From NCBI GenBank assembly GCA_018268035.1, contig JAFDXI010000146.1:1-64000 (forward strand): DNA of 64,000 nt, read 5' to 3'. The stretch comes from Bacteroidota bacterium. GTDB lineage: Bacteria > Bacteroidota > Bacteroidia > Chitinophagales > Chitinophagaceae. The translations under genes and the position numbers were made by a program. The notes under the pieces were generated by a model. It saw only the letters and a list, made by a program, of their open reading frames with translations. It was not told where the DNA came from and did no database searches. Shown piece by piece: positions 29,316 to 36,965 of this stretch (its first letter is position 1; every line of letters starts with the position of its first letter).

Positions 29316-30005
29316 ATGAAGAAATATGCAGTTATTGTTGCCGGTGGCTCAGGGAAACGTATGGGGAACATCATCCCGAAGCAATTTTTATTGCTGAGTG
29401 GGAAAGCTGTTTTATGGTACACCCTTGATACATTTTTGCGCGCTTATGCTGATATTGAAATTATTCTTGTGTTACCAGAACAACACATCAATAATGGCAA
29501 AAATATTATTGCTACATTTTTTGAAGATAGTAACCGCATCCACATCGTGGTGGGTGGCGATACCAGGTTTCATTCTGTGCAAAGAGGTTTACAGGAAGTG
29601 AAAGAAGAATCAGTAGTATTTGTTCATGATGCCGTTCGTTGTCTTATATCAGTGCCATTGATTCACCGTTGTTATAAAGATACTCTTGAGCATGGAAGCG
29701 CTGTGCCGGCAGTTGCTGCAACAGACAGTATCCGCATATTAAATCATATCCATCATCATGTTGTCAATAGGCAGGATGTGCGCATCATTCAAACTCCGCA
29801 AACTTTTTTAAGCCAAATCATTTTGCCTGCATTTAAGCAGGATTATTCTGATGCGTTTACAGATGAAGCAACAGTGGTAGAAGCTAACGGCACACCAGTA
29901 TTTTTAACTGAAGGTGAATATGACAATATAAAAATCACCAGGCCAATTGACATGATGATTGCAGAAAAAATTCTCGATGAAAGGTCAGCGCTTAAACAGT
30001 TGTAA
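29316..30005 (+). CDS. ispD: 2-C-methyl-D-erythritol 4-phosphate cytidylyltransferase
   Basis: 229 aa, usual IspD length. The nucleotide-binding N-terminus is AGGSGKRMGNIIPKQFLLL, with the signature VVFVHDAVRCLIS in the middle and FTDEATVVEANG with the C-terminal ITRPIDMMIAE. IspD joins CTP to MEP in the non-mevalonate isoprenoid pathway. IspF, the enzyme two steps later, is also in this window at 61305 but not linked. The 3' end overlaps the convergent FemAB/GNAT-like gene by 21 bases. Confidence 0.96.
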   Translation: MKKYAVIVAGGSGKRMGNIIPKQFLLLSGKAVLWYTLDTFLRAYADIEIILVLPEQHINNGKNIIATFFEDSNRIHIVVGGDTRFHSVQRGLQEVKEESVVFVHDAVRCLISVPLIHRCYKDTLEHGSAVPAVAATDSIRILNHIHHHVVNRQDVRIIQTPQTFLSQIILPAFKQDYSDAFTDEATVVEANGTPVFLTEGEYDNIKITRPIDMMIAEKILDERSALKQL

Positions 30006-30881
30006 AATTTTTGGGAGTGCATTAAAATGTACCCTTGTGTAAGGTTGGTTCATTGCTCCGAAACTTTTATAAAAATGTGCCACACCCGGTATATCCGAAC
30101 CTTCAAAATCAAGTAACCATCCTGTTTGCGAAAATTCTTTGATGATGCTGTCATGTAATGCATGACCGGCATGTTGGTTCCTGCCTTCAGCAGTAGTGCA
30201 GGAAATAATATTGTATAATCTTGATTGATCTTTCAACAATAAATTTATTGCCAGTGTTGACCCGTCGCATTTAATTTTTCTGACTATAAGATTGTTTTGT
30301 TTTTCTTTTATTAAACAAAAATCAAAAAGCTTTTTAAAAACATCTTTACCGATGTGCGGGAAACGTGGTGCATACAATTGGTGGTAAAGATTGATGGCTT
30401 CATCAGCACCTGCCTGCACAAAATCAAATGAATGGCATTGTGCTTTATTGAGGTCAGCCTTGAGTTTATCTGAATAAAAAAATGAAGTGGAGTTATAATT
30501 TGATGCAAGCGATAAAGTAAAATTGTTACAAATCTTTCCGGTGCCCACAATATTTTTATAATTGAAAGCATAATCACCATACAGGAATTTTTTCCGTAAC
30601 AAATCAAAACATCCGGCAACAATTTTTTCGCTTACGTTTTTTCCAAACACACCCGCCTGTTGTAAAAATGGAACATGATAACAATATTTGATTCCGTATT
30701 TTTTTCGCCAGGGAACAGGCATGATATAATCATAATCGCCCACCACAATTGCATCCCAGTTATCACATAATGTACAAAGAAAATCTGTGGTGGAATAAAT
30801 CAGTCCGTTAGTGCCAGACTTCAGGCATTGATCCCATTTTTGTTCATCAATTTTATGAGAAGCAAGGAGCTGTAATTGCAT
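29985..30881 (-). CDS. FemAB/GNAT-like acyltransferase
   Basis: 298 aa, soluble. The C-terminal half has the GNAT-type core: LAINLLLKDQSRLYNIISC, then LHDSIIKEF and the segment DFEGSDIPGVAHFYKSFGA, which is typical of FemAB-like proteins in Bacteroidota polysaccharide clusters. The acyl donor and acceptor are unknown. It is followed on the map by a sugar transferase and a Gfo/Idh/MocA oxidoreductase on the same strand (gaps of 25 and 4 bases), so the three probably form a surface-glycan operon with this gene last. Confidence 0.68.
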   Translation of the reverse strand: MQLQLLASHKIDEQKWDQCLKSGTNGLIYSTTDFLCTLCDNWDAIVVGDYDYIMPVPWRKKYGIKYCYHVPFLQQAGVFGKNVSEKIVAGCFDLLRKKFLYGDYAFNYKNIVGTGKICNNFTLSLASNYNSTSFFYSDKLKADLNKAQCHSFDFVQAGADEAINLYHQLYAPRFPHIGKDVFKKLFDFCLIKEKQNNLIVRKIKCDGSTLAINLLLKDQSRLYNIISCTTAEGRNQHAGHALHDSIIKEFSQTGWLLDFEGSDIPGVAHFYKSFGAMNQPYTRVHFNALPKILQLFKR

Positions 30882-30906
30882 ATTAATATAGGATAGTTGA
30901 GAGATA

Positions 30907-31590
30907 TCACCTGCCCTTGCCCAAAAAGATAGTCTTTAAACTATACAGCAGGATTTTCATATCAAACAATAATGACTTATTTCCTACATATTCCAGGTCA
31001 TATTGCATACGGTGTATCATGTCATCAACACTGGATGCATATCCATACTGAACCATACCCCATGATGTAAGGCCAGGTTTTACATTTAATAAAAGATGAA
31101 AATTATCAGATTGCTTTGCAATTAGCCTGATATAAAAATTACGTTCCGGTCTTGGCCCTACAAAACTCATTTCTCCTTTCAAAATATTCCACAACTGTGG
31201 CAGTTCATCCAGTCTCCATTTACGCATTATCCTCCCCCACTTTGTTACCCGCATATCATATTTTGATGACAAGGCCGGCCCGTTTTTTTCTGCATCTACA
31301 AACATTGATCTGAATTTATATATTGTAAATGCTTTGCCTTTATAGCCTATTCTTTGTTGCTTAAAAATAATGCTGCCCTTTGATGAAAGCCTGGTGAAAA
31401 CAGCAATCAATAACATTAAAGGTGATAAAACTATCAGGCCTGTAATGGAAAGCGCGATATCAAACAAACGTTTGAAACGATTTTGTTTTGATGGCAAAAG
31501 ATCTGTTGATGCAACACCTATATTATTGGCAACAGGGTTGCCAAAATTTACAACGGGCAGGTGAAGCGTTTCAACATTTTGCATATTCAA
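30907..31590 (-). CDS. Bacterial sugar transferase (small phosphoglycosyltransferase)
   Basis: 227 aa. One re-entrant hydrophobic helix (about residues 45-68, LFDIALSITGLIVLSPLMLLI) precedes the catalytic domain: KQQRIGYKGKAFTIYKFRSM, then RLDELPQLWNILKGEMSFVGPRPE, the family's catalytic Asp-Glu and phosphate-binding region, then KPGLTSWGMVQYG. These enzymes move a sugar phosphate from a UDP-sugar to undecaprenyl phosphate and so start glycan synthesis at the inner membrane. The absence of an N-terminal multi-pass domain makes it the small monotopic class. The sugar is unknown. Confidence 0.92.
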   Translation of the reverse strand: MNMQNVETLHLPVVNFGNPVANNIGVASTDLLPSKQNRFKRLFDIALSITGLIVLSPLMLLIAVFTRLSSKGSIIFKQQRIGYKGKAFTIYKFRSMFVDAEKNGPALSSKYDMRVTKWGRIMRKWRLDELPQLWNILKGEMSFVGPRPERNFYIRLIAKQSDNFHLLLNVKPGLTSWGMVQYGYASSVDDMIHRMQYDLEYVGNKSLLFDMKILLYSLKTIFLGKGR

Positions 31591-31594
31591 CTAC

Positions 31595-32569
31595 TTAAAC
31601 AAATTTAGGTACGTTATTGATTTTTTCTAAAATTTTATGTGCTACTTCCATCGCAAGATATCCATCAATTTCATTCACCGCTGTATTCTTGTTTTCATGA
31701 ATAGCATTTACAAATGATAATAACTCTTCTTTGATTGCATTCACAGGTTCTGCAACAGGATTTATTATTGCAAGCGTTTTATTACCATGTGGTGTTTCAA
31801 TATCAAAGTTGAATACATCGCCATCTTCAGGTGATTTTAATTTAATGATTTCTGTTTTCTTTTCGAGAAAATTGATACCAATATAAGCATCTTTCTGAAA
31901 CAACCTCATCTTACGCATCTTCTTCATGCTGATACGGCTGCTGGTCAGGTTGGCCACACAACCATTATTAAACTCAATCCGCACATTGGCAATATCAGGT
32001 GTATCTGTCATAACAGCTACGCCGCTGGCTGAAATATTTTTTACATCACTATTGACCAGTTTTAATACGATATCAATATCATGAATCATCAGGTCGAGGA
32101 TGACACTCACTTCTGTTCCCCGTGGATTGAACTGCGCCAGTCGGTGCACTTCAATAAACATGGGATTGAGTGTTATATTTTTCAAAGCAAGAAATGCCGG
32201 GTTAAATCTTTCCACATGACCTACCTGGAATTTCACTCCAGCTTCTTTTACCATTTCTACAATTTGTTTCCCCTCATCCAAAGTATCAGCCATTGGCTTT
32301 TCAACAAAAACATGTTTACCTTTTTTTATGGCTGCCTGGCATAAACCAAAATGCATGGTGGTGGGAGCAACAATATCTACAGCATCACATGCATCCAACA
32401 ATTTATCAATATTGGTAAATCTTTTGATATCATATTGCCCTATTGCTTCTTTCGCTGCCGCATCATTGGGATCAAAAAAACCAACCACTTTTACTCCTTC
32501 AATTTCCTTCCAGTTATTCAAATGAAATTTACCTAAATGACCAACTCCAAAGATGCCTACCTTAAGCAT
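31595..32569 (-). CDS. Gfo/Idh/MocA family oxidoreductase
   Basis: 324 aa from the ATG at 32569, directly before the Rossmann motif VGIFGVGHLGKFH. VEKPMADT (about residue 95) supplies the conserved Lys-Pro, and HDIDI near residue 165 gives the usual His/Asp. It may oxidise or reduce a nucleotide sugar or cyclitol using NAD(P). First gene of the presumed operon with the sugar transferase (4-base gap) and the FemAB/GNAT-like gene, which points to a modified-sugar role. Confidence 0.85.
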   Translation of the reverse strand: MLKVGIFGVGHLGKFHLNNWKEIEGVKVVGFFDPNDAAAKEAIGQYDIKRFTNIDKLLDACDAVDIVAPTTMHFGLCQAAIKKGKHVFVEKPMADTLDEGKQIVEMVKEAGVKFQVGHVERFNPAFLALKNITLNPMFIEVHRLAQFNPRGTEVSVILDLMIHDIDIVLKLVNSDVKNISASGVAVMTDTPDIANVRIEFNNGCVANLTSSRISMKKMRKMRLFQKDAYIGINFLEKKTEIIKLKSPEDGDVFNFDIETPHGNKTLAIINPVAEPVNAIKEELLSFVNAIHENKNTAVNEIDGYLAMEVAHKILEKINNVPKFV

Positions 32570-32753
32570 AAAAAATTTTGTGCGAAGATACAATGGTTTG
32601 CTGTTTAACTTTTTTCAATAAGAGAACAGTTGTTAATAAATAAGGCATAAAGGCAGTTTTTAACAGAATCATTAACCGTTATACATGGAAATAATCAGCA
32701 GGCTATTGGAAAATGCATAAAGTAAATTATAATGATATTTTACCTGAACGCTT

Positions 32754-33530
32754 TTACTTCTTTCCCATCGCAGCAAGTTTCATTTCAACAGCAGTAGCAT
32801 GGCCAACATATTTTTCAATTTGCTTTTCTACTAGAATAATGAAAGGAGTAAGAATGATAGCCATGGAAAATTTATAAATATAATTCATGGTGCCTACTGC
32901 AAATATTTCTGCCCATGTCCAGTTACTGCCCAGCTTGAAAGCAATGGCTAAAACAATAAAGCTGTCAACCAGTTGAGACACAACTGTTGAGCCTGTTGCC
33001 CTTAACCAAATTTTCTTTTCACCTGTAGCACGTTTGATGCGGTGAAACACTGTTACATCCACCAACTGGCTCACAAGGAATGCTGTTAAACTGCCGATGA
33101 TAATCCATAATCCCTGGCCGAAAATACCATTGAAAGCTGTTTGCATATTGTCAATCCCTTTTGTACTGCCAGAACTGATCCAGAAATCAGCAGGAGGTAT
33201 ATGAATGCTCGAATAAAACATGATGAACGCATAACTAATCAATATCACTGCAGTATAACTGATACGCCTTACTGCTTTCGGCCCAAAGTATTCATTGACT
33301 ATATCCGTCATTACAAACTCTAATGGCCACAACAAAACGCCACAAGTGAGATTGAATGACAACCCCGACTCACCAAACAAACTGAAGTTGGCGGGTTGCC
33401 AGCCAAATATTTTTTCCAAAGAAAAAATTTTCATACCAATACATTCAGCAATCAGCGCATTGGCAACAAAAAAAGCGGTAAACCCTATAAACAGTTTTGA
33501 CGGCTTGTCTTTTAGTATCTGGTTAATCAT
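32754..33530 (-). CDS. Queuosine precursor transporter (VUT/YhhQ family)
   Basis: 258 aa from the ATG at 33530; a longer reading from 33572 overlaps more of the upstream gene. Six hydrophobic segments and the family marks FVANALIAECIGMKIF, VMTDIVNEYFGPK and a late SQLVDSFIVLAIAF identify the YhhQ/VUT group, which imports preQ0, preQ1 or queuine for tRNA modification. The start overlaps the end of the preceding small membrane-protein gene by eight bases, so they are translated from one message. Confidence 0.88.
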   Translation of the reverse strand: MINQILKDKPSKLFIGFTAFFVANALIAECIGMKIFSLEKIFGWQPANFSLFGESGLSFNLTCGVLLWPLEFVMTDIVNEYFGPKAVRRISYTAVILISYAFIMFYSSIHIPPADFWISSGSTKGIDNMQTAFNGIFGQGLWIIIGSLTAFLVSQLVDVTVFHRIKRATGEKKIWLRATGSTVVSQLVDSFIVLAIAFKLGSNWTWAEIFAVGTMNYIYKFSMAIILTPFIILVEKQIEKYVGHATAVEMKLAAMGKK

Positions 33531-33858
33531 GCAGTATAAAGAAAAAATAAAATTGAGCAATAAAGAAAACAATATTGGTATATAACAACCACAACGGTAT
33601 CTTCCTGGTGCGTATGCGGGAAATTAAAATAAGCGCCATCACAAAACTTACCACGTTCACCAATATGGCAGACCATCCTAAAATGATTGATAATTCAATG
33701 ATGGGCTGAGGTAAATATTTCGGTGCTGAAGAATAACGCATCACCATACATATCAGAAAACAAATATTGCAGATGAAAGCAATTTTAAATAATAATCTTA
33801 ACCGGCTGGAATTTTTGTTGTCTTTGGTTATTTCTAATTCTGGCTGCTGTGGCTCCAT
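33523..33858 (-). CDS. Small membrane protein of unknown function
   Basis: 111 aa from the ATG at 33858 (MEPQQPELEI); an upstream in-frame ATG at 33930 adds a poor 24-residue extension. About 25 polar residues are followed by three hydrophobic segments (about 23-42, 55-78 and 88-107). No motif recognised. It overlaps the queuosine-precursor transporter start by eight bases and may be a small partner or simply a cotranscribed gene. Confidence 0.6.
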   Translation of the reverse strand: MEPQQPELEITKDNKNSSRLRLLFKIAFICNICFLICMVMRYSSAPKYLPQPIIELSIILGWSAILVNVVSFVMALILISRIRTRKIPLWLLYTNIVFFIAQFYFFFILHD

Positions 33859-34001
33859 GCGATAAAAATAAAACGAAATATGATTTGAATAATACAATTT
33901 ATAAACATCTATTGGCTTTCGCCCACTCATAAAAAACCACGCATTATTTATTGCATATCAACATTTATTCATCATTACTTCAATTAGCTTTGCCGCCCTT
34001 T

Positions 34002-35339
34002 ATGCAGTTACAGGTAGAAATAAGTTACAAACAAATTTTAAAAATAGCAATGCCTATTGCTGCATCAATCCTTGTGCCCAATATCAACTTTATCACCAAT
34101 AATATTTTTTTGGGCCATTTAAGTGAGCAGGCTTTGGCCATCGCCGGGATAACCGGAGTTTATTACCTCGTTTTTGGTGTAATGGGATTTGGGTTAAGTA
34201 ACGGCTTGCAGGCAGTGATGAGCCGCAGAGCAGGTGAAAATAAAACTCACGAAATAGGGATGTTGTTTTTGCAGGCTGTGCGCATATCATTAGCGCTTGC
34301 CATCTCTGGTATTTTAGTTACCAATTTTATTGCTCCGGTTATTTTAAAATATTCGTTGCACAGTCAACAGGATATTGAAATGGCAATTTCGTTTTTACGT
34401 ATCCGCATCTGGGGCCTGCCATTTTTATATATCTATCAAATGCGCAATGCTTTATTGATAAGTATCAATCAAAGTAAGTATTTAATAATTGGTACTGTTG
34501 CCGAAACTGCAGCAAATATTTTTTTCGATTATGCATTTATTTTCGGTCATTTTGGTTTTCCTGAAATGGGTTTTAATGGTGCTGCTTATGCATCAATTAT
34601 AGCAGAGATTACAGGGCTTGTAACGATTTTCAGCGTTATACATTTTAAAGGCATCAGTAAAAGCACCGGTCTATTCAACAATAAAAAGCTGAATATAGCA
34701 TCTACCCGACTTATTCTACAACAATCCATGCCAATTGTCCTTCAGTTTGCTATTAGCGTAGGCAGTTGGGAATTTTTTTATATTTTGATTGAACACCACG
34801 GCACACAGGCACTTGCTATTTCCAATATCATGCGTAACCTGTTTGGTGTTTTCGGTTGTTTTGCCTGGGCATTTGCTTCAACAAGCAATAGCATGGTGAG
34901 CAATGTGATTGGACAAAATTTAGAAAACCGTGTAAAAGAATTAATTTATAAAATCACCCGGTTAGGTTTATTATTTTCCTGCAGTATTGCCCTACTCATC
35001 AATATTTTTATCAGGTATTTTTTAAGTGCTTATGGCCAATCAGATGATTTTATTGATGCGGCTATACCTGTTGCAAGAATCATATCGTTGGCATTAATAT
35101 TTCAATCCGTTTCAACAATTTGGTTAAATGCAGTTGTGGGCACCGGCAACAGCAGGCGCAACCTTGTTGTAGAAATTGTGGCCATTTTTTTATATTCTAT
35201 TTATGTGTATTTGGTGCTTGAGCATTTTCAGCTTTCCATCAGTATTGGCTGGATGAGTGAATGGCTCTACTGGATTGTAATTTTTATCCCTTCTTTCTGG
35301 TATATACAAAGCAATAATTGGATGGGAAAGAAAATATAA
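34002..35339 (+). CDS. MATE family efflux transporter
   Basis: 445 aa from the ATG at 34002; a TTG at 33951 is in frame but adds only a weak extension. Twelve hydrophobic helices in two similar halves; the first half starts ILKIAMPIAASILVPNINFITNNIFLGHL and the second around SMPIVLQFAISVGSWEF, in the MATE/DinF pattern. These are Na+- or H+-coupled exporters of cationic drugs and metabolites. It is divergent from the queuosine-precursor transporter operon. Confidence 0.9.
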   Translation: MQLQVEISYKQILKIAMPIAASILVPNINFITNNIFLGHLSEQALAIAGITGVYYLVFGVMGFGLSNGLQAVMSRRAGENKTHEIGMLFLQAVRISLALAISGILVTNFIAPVILKYSLHSQQDIEMAISFLRIRIWGLPFLYIYQMRNALLISINQSKYLIIGTVAETAANIFFDYAFIFGHFGFPEMGFNGAAYASIIAEITGLVTIFSVIHFKGISKSTGLFNNKKLNIASTRLILQQSMPIVLQFAISVGSWEFFYILIEHHGTQALAISNIMRNLFGVFGCFAWAFASTSNSMVSNVIGQNLENRVKELIYKITRLGLLFSCSIALLINIFIRYFLSAYGQSDDFIDAAIPVARIISLALIFQSVSTIWLNAVVGTGNSRRNLVVEIVAIFLYSIYVYLVLEHFQLSISIGWMSEWLYWIVIFIPSFWYIQSNNWMGKKI

Positions 35340-35460
35340 TTGTAACTGTTGGGGATAAATAAAAATTTTTATTTGTACTGCTTTTTTGCCATTCAACTAA
35401 ACTTTACATCCATTAACATTCATCAGCATTTATCTTTACTGTTTTTACTGAAATATTTTT

Positions 35461-36033
35461 ATGGAAGGCAGTTATATTGAAGATAAAATTTTTGAAAAAG
35501 TTGACCTAACCGGTAATCACCTGAAACAAGGCGAATATGAAAATTGCACGTTTAATGGATGTGACTTAACTGGGGCTGATCTATCAGGTATCATTTTTAT
35601 AGAATGTATTTTTACGGGTTGTAACCTGAGCCTTGCAAAATTGAATACTACCACTTTCAGAGACGTGCATTTTATTCATTGCAAAATGCTTGGGCTGAAT
35701 TTTGAACAGTGCAGTGGCTTTGGATTAGCTTTTAGTTTTGAAGAATGCATTTTAAATCATTCCAGTTTTTATCAAACAAAAATCAAAAAAACAAAATTCA
35801 CCAATACACAGTTACACGAAGTTGATTTCACAGATTGCGATCTTGGCCTGGCTGTGTTTGATAACTGTGATTTGTTGAATGCAAAATTTGAAAATACCAT
35901 TCTTGAAAAAACAGATTTCAGGACTTCTTATAATTATATCATTGATCCGGAAATCAATAAAATAAAAAAAGCAAAATTTTCATTACCTGCAGTAACAGGC
36001 CTATTAAACAAATACGACATAGAGATAAAATAA
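35461..36033 (+). CDS. Pentapeptide repeat protein
   Basis: 190 aa, no signal peptide. Runs of the A(D/N)LxX type (NCTFNGCDLTGADLSGIIF, FTGCNLSLAKL, FDNCDLLNAKFENTIL) should form a right-handed quadrilateral beta-helix of about eight coils. Such proteins include McbG/Qnr DNA-mimics that protect gyrase, but most have no known role; the length is close to Qnr proteins. The stop TAA is joined directly to the ATG of the next gene, so the pair is cotranscribed and probably translationally linked. Confidence 0.85.
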   Translation: MEGSYIEDKIFEKVDLTGNHLKQGEYENCTFNGCDLTGADLSGIIFIECIFTGCNLSLAKLNTTTFRDVHFIHCKMLGLNFEQCSGFGLAFSFEECILNHSSFYQTKIKKTKFTNTQLHEVDFTDCDLGLAVFDNCDLLNAKFENTILEKTDFRTSYNYIIDPEINKIKKAKFSLPAVTGLLNKYDIEIK

Positions 36034-36447
36034 ATGATTGAAATTATTTGCATACAAAACAAGAACATCAGTGTAAAATTTAAGGAACACATTTTACATG
36101 TATTTACTGATGCAGAGTTGAAATCATTACTCTCTCAAAAAACGGAAGTTTTAACTGATGAACTGGTGGAAGCAATCTTGCTAAAATACCGTTCATTGTT
36201 CAATACAGATTTTACGGTAAGCAGAAAATCATTGGCTGTAGAAATATGGGGCCATATTTATGCTGACAAATTGATGATAGCATTGCAGTCAGTTGCAATA
36301 TTTGGGTTCATGAAAAGATTGATTGAAAGATTTAAAAAAAGGTTTGAGAAAATTGATATTGGTGAAAAAGGCCATGACTATAATCGCTTCCTGTGGGATT
36401 TTCTGGCGAAATTCAAACCCCGGATTGCAAAACTTTTGCCAAAGTAG
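36034..36447 (+). CDS. Hypothetical protein linked to the pentapeptide repeat gene
   Basis: 137 aa, not recognised. Soluble, mixed alpha/beta at the start (MIEIICIQNKNISVKFKEH), then helical and very basic around residues 90-110 (KRLIERFKKRFEKI) and at the end. No signal peptide and no Cys cluster. The start codon abuts the stop of the pentapeptide-repeat gene with no gap, so the two products are probably made together. Confidence 0.6.
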   Translation: MIEIICIQNKNISVKFKEHILHVFTDAELKSLLSQKTEVLTDELVEAILLKYRSLFNTDFTVSRKSLAVEIWGHIYADKLMIALQSVAIFGFMKRLIERFKKRFEKIDIGEKGHDYNRFLWDFLAKFKPRIAKLLPK

Positions 36448-36522
36448 ATTTATAATGCAGATACTATTATCATGCAAACGAAAATCATTATTAAATGCTT
36501 TTCATAATTCAGTAATGATCTT

Positions 36523-36530
36523 TATATTTG
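36523..36530 (+). promoter_or_regulatory. -7 promoter box for tRNA-Arg
   Basis: TATATTTG matches TAnnTTTG. The tRNA begins 18 bases after it, which leaves a 5' leader of about 15 bases for RNase P. Confidence 0.5.
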
Positions 36531-36548
36531 CAGCCCTCAAAAGAGTAT

Positions 36549-36622
36549 GGCCCCGTAGCTCAACTGAATAGAGTATTTGACTACGGATCAAAAGGTTTCA
36601 GGTTTGAATCCTGACGGGGTCA
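36549..36622 (+). tRNA. tRNA-Arg (anticodon ACG)
   Basis: The 7-bp acceptor arms GGCCCCG and CGGGGTC (one G-T pair), a D arm starting GCTC, anticodon stem TTTGA/TCAAA with loop CTACGGA, and a T arm CAGG-TTTGAAT-CCTG are all present. The loop reads ACG, decoding CGT/CGC/CGA after A34 deamination. CCA is not encoded. Confidence 0.95.
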
Positions 36623-36624
36623 CA

Positions 36625-36655
36625 AAGCCTTGCACAAAGTGCGGGGCTTTTTTGT
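36625..36655 (+). terminator. Terminator of tRNA-Arg
   Basis: An 11-bp stem (36625-36635 with 36639-36649, two G-T pairs) with an AAA loop is followed by a run of T's, starting three bases after the tRNA. Confidence 0.85.
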
Positions 36656-36742
36656 TTGTAGCTATGAACTTTATCAAAAATATCTTTTCCAATTTTTCCT
36701 GAAAACACAAATGCCTTACCTGAATTAACAAGTAAGGCACTT

Positions 36743-36830
36743 TGGCGGAGGGAGAGGGATTCGAACCCCCGGACCTGTTACAGTCAACGGTTTTCAAGAC
36801 CGCCTCATTAAACCGCTCTGACATCCCTCC
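36743..36830 (-). tRNA. tRNA-Ser (anticodon TGA), CCA encoded
   Basis: Read on the minus strand: acceptor GGAGGGA pairs with TCCCTCC, discriminator G, then an encoded CCA. The anticodon stem GCGGT/ACCGT carries loop CTTGAAA, giving anticodon TGA (UCA codons). A long variable arm (about 36770-36788) marks a class II tRNA. The T arm has GGTTCGAATCC. Confidence 0.96.
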
Positions 36831-36834
36831 GGCG

Positions 36835-36864
36835 CAAAAATAAGGTTTGAAATGTATTATCAAA
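36835..36864 (-). promoter_or_regulatory. Promoter of tRNA-Ser
   Basis: On the minus strand TTTG (36864-36861), an 18-base spacer and TATTTTTG (36842-36835) match the Bacteroidota consensus in full. Only four bases separate the box from the mature tRNA 5' end, so transcription should begin at or within one or two bases of it. Confidence 0.6.
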
Positions 36865-36948
36865 ATAATAATGCGGCGTTTTATTTTTTTCTGCAATTCA
36901 TATCACAACCATCTGTCATCAATTCCAGTCAATCAAAAACATCCTGCT

Positions 36949-36956
36949 TATTTTTG
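36949..36956 (+). promoter_or_regulatory. -7 promoter box for the ABC exporter gene
   Basis: TATTTTTG matches TAnnTTTG and ends nine bases before the ATG at 36966. This supports that start over longer readings that would include the box. Confidence 0.4.
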
Positions 36957-36965
36957 CAGCACTAC

